This document shows, one piece after another, positions 13,425 to 19,260 of a stretch of 19,260 nt of DNA. Source of the DNA: Candidatus Thalassarchaeaceae archaeon (GTDB lineage: Archaea > Thermoplasmatota > Poseidoniia > Poseidoniales > Thalassarchaeaceae); NCBI GenBank assembly GCA_030745885.1, contig JASLNR010000036.1:1-19260 (forward strand). Direction: 5' to 3'. How positions within the stretch are numbered: the stretch's first letter is position 1; the number at the start of each line of letters is the position of its first letter. The position numbers and the translations under genes were made by a program. The notes beneath the pieces were generated by a model. It saw only the letters and a list, made by a program, of their open reading frames with translations. It had not been told where the DNA came from and did not search any database.

Positions 13425-15560
13425 ATGAGCCAGTTGACTACCGAGGAAATGTCCCGAGTAGTCGTCGCTGGAACCCGAGGGCAGCTCAAGACGACCATTG
13501 AGGTCGCGGCCGGGCTCTCCTTGATCCACATCAACGACTTCAGTGGAGATGAGGACGGACTCGCATTGGGTACCCCCGGAGAGGAGTCCGAAGAAATCAG
13601 CCGCAGACTAACCAAGATGCGCGGCTGTGCGGCACAGGTCTCCCCGGAAGATCAGCAGGAGCTGCTCCCAGCGCCACAGGTTCGCAGGATTCTGTCTAAC
13701 TCGATCGACCAACAGGTGGAAATCGCCCTCGCTCGCTTTGACGAGATAAACGCGCTAGGAACCGAATCCTCGCAAATCGACGAGGAGTTGGAAGTCTTAG
13801 AGACACTGGCGCCACTTAGCCTGGAGCTGGAACTGATGGGGGATTACAACACTGTGACCTCATTCGTGGGCACGGTCTCGTCCCTGTCCAAGGCCCGCCC
13901 TGCCCTCTCGGCGATGGGTGACTCAATCATCCAGATGACCAGCGAGGTCGGGAAGAAGGGCGTCGTGGCCGTATTCTGCCGCAAAGAGGCGGGTGCCCAG
14001 ATCCATGAGACGCTCACCGGCTTGGATTTCCAAGCCGTCACCATACCTGAATCGAGTGGTCTGCCATCCGACAGGATAACGGAACTCCAAAGCAGGAAGG
14101 GCGAGATCTCAGAGAGGATTGAGATTCTAGAGGACGAGGGCAAGGAGTGGTCCAAATCCAATGGTGGAATGCTATTCGGTGGAATGGAGCTCCTCGAGCG
14201 TGACCTAGGGCTTGCCATGGCGCCGGTAAGGGTCGCAGTCAGCGATCATTCCTTCATGCTGGACGGATGGGTACGAACCGAAGTCGCGTCCGAGGTGCAG
14301 GAGGCCCTCTCCCGGGCCTGCACCTACGTAAGCATCGAGAAGTTCGAGCCGCCTGCACACAGCAGCCAATACCATCACGACGAGGACAAGTCGGAGATGC
14401 CTCCGATAGCGTTCTCTCCGAGAACCTACAGCAAACCGTTCGAGATGCTTACCGACGTTATGGGGCGGCCTTCCTACGGCAAGATCGACCCCACGTTCTT
14501 CATGTTCCTCACCTACCCTCTCTTCTTCGGCCTCATTCTAGGCGACATGGCCTACGGTCTGGCTGTCATGGGGATGGCTTGGTACATCTGGAGACGCTTT
14601 CCGATCGACGAGATGATGAGGAACGTAGCAGGCTTCCTGCTCACCATCGGCCTCTCGACTCTGGTATTCGGCTACATCTACGGCGAGTTCGCGGGCTTCG
14701 AATTCCTGCCGCACCTCCACTGTGATATCGAAGGAGCGCTCACAGTGGCCCAATGTGAGGCCGCTCACGGCCATTATCACTGGGTGGAAGGGCAAGCGCC
14801 CTGGTGGGTGGCTTGGATGACCAACCTGTATCCGAACAATGGCGAATTCTACGCCGTCTGGGAGGGACCACTGAGCATCGTGCTCGCCTATCCCTTCCAT
14901 CGGGTTGCGGCCAACCTCGAGAACCTCATCCTGATCACCATCTACCTAGGGTTCTTGCACGTGCTGCTTGGATTGGTTCTGGGATTCCGCGATGTCCTCA
15001 AGACGCACGGATTCGTTGACGCGCTGTTTGAGAAGGGGTCATGGATTACCCTCCTGTTCGGCGGCTTCATCTTCTCTTACGGCTTCCTGGTGGAGTCGGC
15101 TTCAGAGATAATGATGCCAGGGGCGGCAATGACCTCGGTTGGCGTTGTGATGGTGATGGTGCTGCTCGCCCACTACGAGAAGATGGGAGTAATAGGAATC
15201 CCACTGGGAATCCTCGAGTCGCTCGGGATGCTTCCGAAAGTGGTCTCTTACGTTCGGCTGTTCGCTGTTGGAGTTGTAGGGGTAAAAATCGCTGCGACCG
15301 GTAACGAGATGATTTACGAGGTGATGGCACACACCCTATCCGATCTCTCCCACGCATCAGCGATGGACATCGCCCTGCTTCCTGTCATGTTCGTAGGCTG
15401 GCTTCTCGTCCAACTCTTCGCCCTCGTGCTGGGCGTGTTTAGTCCGAATATTCACACAGTGAGACTCCACTTTGTAGAGTGGATGATGATGTTCTACGAA
15501 GGGAGCGGCCTGCCTTTCGAAGCGTTCGGATTCAAGCCGGGCACAGTAGAGGTCGAATGA
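13425..15560 (+). CDS. atpI: A-type ATP synthase subunit I (membrane stator)
   Basis: Subunit I/a, which with the c ring forms the ion path. The first ~340 residues are soluble and carry two coiled-coil hairpins (around 80-140 and 210-260). From about residue 365 there are roughly seven to eight membrane helices, starting FFMFLTYPLFFGLILGDMAYG. The essential stator arginine is Arg611 in SYVRLFAVGVVGVK. The loop between the second and third helix pairs (roughly 430-485) is long and rich in His, Trp and Cys (HLHC..., HGHYHW, WWVAWM). The length of 711 is usual. The ATG at 13425 has AAAGGTG upstream. The C-terminus reads PFEAFGFKPGTVEVE. Confidence 0.93.
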   Translation: MSQLTTEEMSRVVVAGTRGQLKTTIEVAAGLSLIHINDFSGDEDGLALGTPGEESEEISRRLTKMRGCAAQVSPEDQQELLPAPQVRRILSNSIDQQVEIALARFDEINALGTESSQIDEELEVLETLAPLSLELELMGDYNTVTSFVGTVSSLSKARPALSAMGDSIIQMTSEVGKKGVVAVFCRKEAGAQIHETLTGLDFQAVTIPESSGLPSDRITELQSRKGEISERIEILEDEGKEWSKSNGGMLFGGMELLERDLGLAMAPVRVAVSDHSFMLDGWVRTEVASEVQEALSRACTYVSIEKFEPPAHSSQYHHDEDKSEMPPIAFSPRTYSKPFEMLTDVMGRPSYGKIDPTFFMFLTYPLFFGLILGDMAYGLAVMGMAWYIWRRFPIDEMMRNVAGFLLTIGLSTLVFGYIYGEFAGFEFLPHLHCDIEGALTVAQCEAAHGHYHWVEGQAPWWVAWMTNLYPNNGEFYAVWEGPLSIVLAYPFHRVAANLENLILITIYLGFLHVLLGLVLGFRDVLKTHGFVDALFEKGSWITLLFGGFIFSYGFLVESASEIMMPGAAMTSVGVVMVMVLLAHYEKMGVIGIPLGILESLGMLPKVVSYVRLFAVGVVGVKIAATGNEMIYEVMAHTLSDLSHASAMDIALLPVMFVGWLLVQLFALVLGVFSPNIHTVRLHFVEWMMMFYEGSGLPFEAFGFKPGTVEVE

Positions 15561-15562
15561 TA

Positions 15563-15575
15563 CTCACAAAGTGAG
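15563..15575 (+). other. Hairpin before the proteolipid gene
   Basis: CTCAC-AAA-GTGAG forms a 5-bp stem immediately after the atpI stop and 21 bases before the atpK start. An A-rich stretch with GGAGG follows. It could mark an RNA-processing or translation-tuning site for the high-copy c subunit. Confidence 0.35.
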
Positions 15576-15582
15576 AAAATAC

Positions 15583-15587
15583 GGAGG
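15583..15587 (+). promoter_or_regulatory. Strong Shine-Dalgarno of atpK
   Basis: GGAGG lies 8 bases before ATG 15596 and is followed by an A-only spacer and an AT-rich start. It is one of the strongest ribosome-binding sites in the window and fits the need for many c subunits per complex. It also fixes the start at 15596 against ATGs at 15608 and 15620. Confidence 0.65.
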
Positions 15588-15595
15588 AAAAAAAT

Positions 15596-15901
15596 ATGAA
15601 AATAAATATGGTAAGAGGAATGCGTTTGTTGCTTGTTTTGATGAGCATAAGCCTGATTGTAGGGGTGGCCAGTGCGGCTACCGCTGACGAAATAGCCGAG
15701 AAGGACACCATGGCCAAGTTGGGTGCAGGAATTGCACTCGCAGGTTGTGGTATTGGAACGGGCTTGGCACAAGGCCCGATCGGTGCGGCAGCAGTCGGCA
15801 TGATTGCCGAGGATGGGACGAAGTTCGGTGTCGGCCTACTGTTCACCGTACTGCCCGAGACCATTGTTCTGTTCGGATTCCTTTCAATCTACTTGTTGTA
15901 G
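15596..15901 (+). CDS. atpK: A-type ATP synthase subunit K (proteolipid c ring)
   Basis: The ring-forming proteolipid, 101 residues. Residues 1-27 look like a cleavable signal peptide (basic start, hydrophobic core, ASA before Ala28). The hairpin follows: helix 1 GAGIALAGCGIGTGLAQGPIG (43-63) and helix 2 FGVGLLFTVLPETIVLFGFLSIYLL (77-101). The ion-binding carboxylate is Glu88 in the PET motif. Gln59 and Thr89 are placed like ligands of sodium-binding c rings. It is a simple two-helix unit, not duplicated. The AT-rich start and strong ribosome-binding site point to high expression. Codon use at the 5' end is AT-richer than in the neighbouring genes. Confidence 0.92.
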   Translation: MKINMVRGMRLLLVLMSISLIVGVASAATADEIAEKDTMAKLGAGIALAGCGIGTGLAQGPIGAAAVGMIAEDGTKFGVGLLFTVLPETIVLFGFLSIYLL

Positions 15902-15933
15902 ACTGATTGGTCGAATAGACAGGAGACTCAAGC

Positions 15934-16506
15934 ATGTCATTGAAAAACCTCGCTAGTGAAATCGAATCTATGGCCGAGGCCGAGGCCAGGAAGGTCACGG
16001 ACGAGGCCCAGGCCCAGGCCGAGAATATTCGTAAGGCGGCCAATGACGGAGTCAAGGAGTACAGTGACGAAGCCATGGTAAAAGCTGAGAGGACGAGTTC
16101 GCAGATTACTGTCGAGAGCATCGCGGCTGCGCGACAGAGGAACCAGAAGCGCCTCCTAGTCGTCCAACGAGCGGAGCTCGATTCGACCTGGGGCGAGGTC
16201 GTCGCGACGGTCGGTTCCAAGAGCATGGACGACAGGGACAAGATTCTGAAATCCCTTCTCAAGGAGGCCAAGGGCGCAGCCGAAAAAGGCATGATACTAC
16301 GACCGGTCAAAACAGATCGAGCCGCGCTCTCAAAGGGCGCTGGTCAATTCAAGATCGGAGACGACATAGGCGGACTGGGCGGCTTCGTCCTCGAAAGCGA
16401 AGACGGTTCCGTAATGATGGACTACCGCTTCGAGGGAAGGCTCCGCGAGGCCTGGGATTCCAGTCTTGGCGAAGTCAGCAGAATACTGTTCAGAGACAGG
16501 GTATAG
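15934..16506 (+). CDS. atpE: A-type ATP synthase subunit E (peripheral stalk)
   Basis: A 190-residue peripheral stalk subunit. Residues 1-100 are a long charged helix (AEAEARKVTDEAQAQAENIRKAA...) that pairs with subunit H. The C-terminal ~90 residues form the globular domain that contacts the head: KGMILRPVKTDRAAL, GGLGGFVLESEDG and the closing LFRDRV. GGFVLESEDGSVMMDYRFEGRL is the family's typical C-terminal beta-helix segment. The ATG at 15934 follows atpK by 32 bases with CAGGAGA upstream. AtpC follows after 7 bases. Confidence 0.92.
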   Translation: MSLKNLASEIESMAEAEARKVTDEAQAQAENIRKAANDGVKEYSDEAMVKAERTSSQITVESIAAARQRNQKRLLVVQRAELDSTWGEVVATVGSKSMDDRDKILKSLLKEAKGAAEKGMILRPVKTDRAALSKGAGQFKIGDDIGGLGGFVLESEDGSVMMDYRFEGRLREAWDSSLGEVSRILFRDRV

Positions 16507-16513
16507 GGATAGT

Positions 16514-17569
16514 ATGGCAGGAGCTGCAGTCGGAAAGGGCAACTGGGCAAATGCCTCTGCCCGCAGCAAGGCACGCAAGGCCAGACTGCTAGACGAGACC
16601 CGCCTCCGCCAACTAATGAGGAGCGGCCCGGACACCATTGCCGCGAGCATTGGGGAGCTCGACTACCGCATGGAGCTCGACATCTACTCCTCTCGACTGA
16701 GCGGCGCGGACCTAGTTGAAGCTGCTTTGAGCCACAACCTCGACCGCGAGCTCGCTGAGGTAGTGGGATTCTGCCAGGGTCGCCTGAAGAGCATCGTCTC
16801 GGCCTTCGCAATGCGCTTCTCCTACAGCGATGCCAAGGCGGTGCTCCGTGCCGTCAACGGCGGTATCTCCGCCGAAGAGCTTGCGAACTCAGTGCTTCCT
16901 CACGAGAACGCCCTAAACACGGGTTGGCTGGAAATCGCTCGACAAAGCGGGACGTTGCAAGAGGCCGCCGCCGCCATGCACGGGACGCCTTGGGGTTCAG
17001 CCATAGACAGCATGGATGCCGATGCGAGCCTGCAGGAGTACGAAGACGCACTCGACAGGCACTACTACCACCAGGCATTCTCAGTGCTGAAGTCAAGCGG
17101 CCAGAAGCACAGCCTCCTCTTGGGGTACCTTCGCACTGAGATTGATCACAAGAATATCGTCAACCTGCTCAGAGCGCTGCGTCAGGGCCTGCCGGCCGAC
17201 CGTCGCGCCGAGATGACTCTCGGAGACGGCAGGGCACTGCGCGGGAGTCTCCTGCGCAGCGCGACACAGGCTGAGTCCGAGGATGCCCTGATGGAGGTCC
17301 TCCGTCGCTCGAGCATGGACACAATCGAACTCGAGGAGGCCCTCAAGAAGTCTCATGATCAAGGGGGACTCGATCCCGTGGTCAGCTACCTAGACAGTCT
17401 GCGACGCGCGGATCTGAGGCGAATGAGTCACCTCAACCCCCTCTCGGCATTTCCCATTATCCACTACCTAGAGAGCAAGGTGCTGGAAGTACAGAATCTC
17501 CGTCTGCTCGTGCGCGGCAAGGCGGTAGACCTCCCTGAAGAGGTAATCGAAGCGCATATGTCATTCTGA
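16514..17569 (+). CDS. atpC: A-type ATP synthase subunit C (central stalk socket)
   Basis: Subunit C (V-type d homologue), the funnel that joins the rotor stalk to the c ring. The 351 residues are almost all helical with a threefold internal similarity. Recognisable pieces are the internal LGYLRTEIDHKNIVNLLRALR block (the 'E.D..Ni..ilR....G' pattern of the family), LEEALKKS and a terminal FPIIHYLESKVLEVQNLRLLVRGKAVDLPEEVI with the conserved 'K..E..N.r.i.rgk' segment. The frame is open upstream to 16466 inside atpE, but ATG 16514 (MAGAAVGKGNWANASARSKARK) is the natural start. AtpF follows after 9 bases. Confidence 0.92.
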   Translation: MAGAAVGKGNWANASARSKARKARLLDETRLRQLMRSGPDTIAASIGELDYRMELDIYSSRLSGADLVEAALSHNLDRELAEVVGFCQGRLKSIVSAFAMRFSYSDAKAVLRAVNGGISAEELANSVLPHENALNTGWLEIARQSGTLQEAAAAMHGTPWGSAIDSMDADASLQEYEDALDRHYYHQAFSVLKSSGQKHSLLLGYLRTEIDHKNIVNLLRALRQGLPADRRAEMTLGDGRALRGSLLRSATQAESEDALMEVLRRSSMDTIELEEALKKSHDQGGLDPVVSYLDSLRRADLRRMSHLNPLSAFPIIHYLESKVLEVQNLRLLVRGKAVDLPEEVIEAHMSF

Positions 17570-17578
17570 GGTGAGAAG

Positions 17579-17878
17579 GTGGAAATAGCGATAGTAGGAA
17601 CTCCAGAATTCACACTTGGATTCCAGCTCGCGGGCATCACACGCCTGCACAACCCCGAAAGTGAGGACGATATGGGCCATGTCCTCCGCTCGATGCTCGA
17701 TGAGAAGGAGGTCGGCATCATCGTTGTCGATGCGTCCGACCTGGCTCGCGTGCCAGACAGGCTCAGGCAGCGCTTGTCGGATAGCATTTCGCCCACTGTA
17801 CTGGGCATAGGGACCGAGGAGGACAACACCCTCCGAGAGTCCATCAAGTCGGCGCTAGGCGTCGACCTCTGGAAGTAG
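17579..17878 (+). CDS. atpF: A-type ATP synthase subunit F (central stalk)
   Basis: A 99-residue regulatory central-stalk subunit with an alternating alpha/beta, CheY-like fold. The sequence starts EIAIVGTPEFTLGFQLAGI and contains VGIIVVDASDL and ISPTVLGIG, then a C-terminal helix (RESIKSALGVDLWK) that reaches into the head. The GTG start at 17579 is preceded by GAGGTGAGAAG. The length and order between C and A match archaeal operons. The intergenic gap to atpA is 33 bases. Confidence 0.92.
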   Translation: MEIAIVGTPEFTLGFQLAGITRLHNPESEDDMGHVLRSMLDEKEVGIIVVDASDLARVPDRLRQRLSDSISPTVLGIGTEEDNTLRESIKSALGVDLWK

Positions 17879-17911
17879 ATTCCAAAATTACATGGATAAG
17901 GAAGTGAATAA

Positions 17912-19260
17912 ATGAGTGAAGAAAGCGGATTGATTTACAGAATCTCAGGACCGGTCGTTACGGCCGTCGGCATCTCGCCGAGAATGTACGAAGTGGTGCG
18001 AGTTGGCAATGAGGGACTGATGGGAGAAGTGATCGAGTTGCACGGTGACCAGTCGGTCATCCAGGTCTATGAGGAGACCTCCGGCATCAAGCCCGGCGAA
18101 CCGGTCATCAGGACGGGGCAGACCCTGTCCGTGAAGCTAGGGCCGGGTCTCCTGACCCAGATCTACGACGGAATACAGCGCCCCCTCGAGGACCTCGAGG
18201 CGACGATGGGCGTATTCATCACGCGCGGAGTCGACGCTGACGGCCTCGATCTCTCGAAAAAGTGGGAGTTCAACCCCACCGTCTCGGTCGGCGATGAGGT
18301 CTCGGGGGGCTCCGTGATTGGAGTCGTCCAAGAGACCGAAACCGTCGAGCACAGGGTCATGGTTCCTCCGGGCAACAGTGGCAAGGTCGCTAGCATCGAG
18401 TCAGGCGAATTCGACATCACCACCACGGTTTGCACGCTGGACGGTGGAACTGAGATCGCCATGATGCAAGAATGGCCGGTTCGCACACCCCGGCCATTCG
18501 TCCAGAAGTACGCTCCAGACGTCCCTCTAGTGACGGGCCAGAGGATCCTGGACTTCCTCTTCCCCCTTGCCAAAGGAGGGACCGCCGGCATCCCCGGGCC
18601 CTTCGGGTCCGGAAAGACAGTGGCGCAGCAGCAGCTTGCCAAGTGGTCCGATGCCCAGATTGTCGTCTACATCGGATGCGGCGAGCGCGGTAACGAGATG
18701 ACCGAGGTGCTCAGCGAGTTCCCCCACCTCATCGACCCCAACACAGGCAAACCGCTGATGAACAGGACCACCATGATTGCCAACACATCGAACATGCCAG
18801 TGGCCGCTCGCGAGGCGTCGGTTTACACCGGCATTACAATCGCCGAGTACTTCCGAGACATGGGCTACGACGTCGCTCTGATGGCTGACTCCACAAGCAG
18901 GTGGGCCGAGGCGATGCGGGAGATCTCCTCCCGTCTGGAGGAGATGCCCGGCGAGGAGGGGTATCCGGCTTACCTATCCAGCCGACTCGCCGAGTTCTAC
19001 GAGCGGGCCGGTCGCGTGCAGACCCTGGCAGGGGACGATGGCTCTGTTTCTGTCATCGGGGCCGTGTCCCCGCCCGGCGGGGACATATCCGAGCCGGTCA
19101 GCCAAGGAACGCTTCGAATCGTCAAGGTGTTCTGGGGCCTGGATGCGGGACTGGCTCGCCAGCGCCACTTCCCTGCCATCAACTGGCTCAATTCGTACAG
19201 CCTGTACCCACAGGCTCTCGACCAGTGGTACCGCGACAACATCGCCAGCGACTATCCCGA
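17912..19260 (+). CDS. atpA: A-type ATP synthase catalytic subunit A, 3' end missing
   Basis: The catalytic subunit that hydrolyses or makes ATP. The ATG at 17912 has GGAAGTGA upstream, and the frame is open to the window edge, giving 449 codons of an expected ~580-590. Seen are the N-terminal beta barrel ([15 protein letters not shown]), the non-homologous insert typical of V/A-type A subunits (about 115-190, including [13 protein letters not shown]), the Walker A GPFGSGKT (229-236), the catalytic GERGNEM loop, the Walker B region [40 protein letters not shown], and [14 protein letters not shown]. No intein interrupts the P-loop region, unlike atpA of some Thermoplasmatales. AtpB and atpD are expected after the window. 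Confidence 0.96.
   Translation, partial: MSEESGLIYRISGPVVTAVGISPRMYEVVRVGNEGLMGEVIELHGDQSVIQVYEETSGIKPGEPVIRTGQTLSVKLGPGLLTQIYDGIQRPLEDLEATMGVFITRGVDADGLDLSKKWEFNPTVSVGDEVSGGSVIGVVQETETVEHRVMVPPGNSGKVASIESGEFDITTTVCTLDGGTEIAMMQEWPVRTPRPFVQKYAPDVPLVTGQRILDFLFPLAKGGTAGIPGPFGSGKTVAQQQLAKWSDAQIVVYIGCGERGNEMTEVLSEFPHLIDPNTGKPLMNRTTMIANTSNMPVAAREASVYTGITIAEYFRDMGYDVALMADSTSRWAEAMREISSRLEEMPGEEGYPAYLSSRLAEFYERAGRVQTLAGDDGSVSVIGAVSPPGGDISEPVSQGTLRIVKVFWGLDAGLARQRHFPAINWLNSYSLYPQALDQWYRDNIASDYP

Noticed and set aside
18590..18630. Possible intein in atpA at the P-loop
   Set aside because: The Walker A and flanking sequence are continuous with normal spacing, so no intein is present in the visible part.

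Overview
This window reads as archaeal chromosome of moderately high GC. Pelota, a multi-OB replication protein A with its COG3390 partner, a prenyl synthase with a geranylgeranyl reductase (ether-lipid genes) and an A-type ATP synthase operon in the order H-I-K-E-C-F-A together exclude bacteria. Gene content and style, including lysine-rich tails and bacterial-type metabolic genes, suggest a marine euryarchaeon of the Thermoplasmatota, such as Marine Group II (Poseidoniales). That rank is an inference from gene content, not from a marker tree.

Layout. 1-2839 (+): the 3' part of pelota, a short degenerate PfkB-like sugar kinase homologue, and an endonuclease IV-like TIM-barrel protein with a lysine-rich tail. 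2874-3419 (-): a small protein with a textbook WW domain followed by a charged coiled coil, in a locally more AT-rich stretch. 3564-3639 (+): tRNA-Phe(GAA) with the CCA end encoded. 3675-5152 (-): a two-gene unit, MogA-type molybdopterin adenylyltransferase followed with an ATGA overlap by a bacterial-type RNase PH. 5319-7945 (+): RPA and the RPA-associated COG3390 protein, translationally coupled. 7942-10063 (-): a divergent HemC-like protein and a protein with three SAP-like repeats. 10155-12254 (+): polyprenyl (geranylgeranyl) diphosphate synthase and geranylgeranyl reductase. 12249-12959 (-): a UbiE/MenG-like methyltransferase. 13084-19260 (+): the ATP synthase operon, running off the window inside atpA.

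How the genes fit together. The ATPase genes encode the peripheral stalk (H, E), the membrane stator (I), the proteolipid ring (K), the central stalk parts (C, F) and the catalytic subunit A. B and D are expected just downstream. The prenyl synthase and reductase make and saturate the isoprenoid chains of the membrane lipids, and the neighbouring methyltransferase could act on a prenylated quinone. RPA and its partner bind single-stranded DNA.

The most unusual element is the WW-domain protein, because WW modules are mainly eukaryotic. The other points worth a second look are the bacterial-type RNase PH, the divergent HemC-like and PfkB-like proteins that seem to have lost catalytic residues, and the triple-SAP protein. 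The window has no stretch over 300 bases without a gene, and I see no CRISPR array, insertion sequence or rRNA gene.
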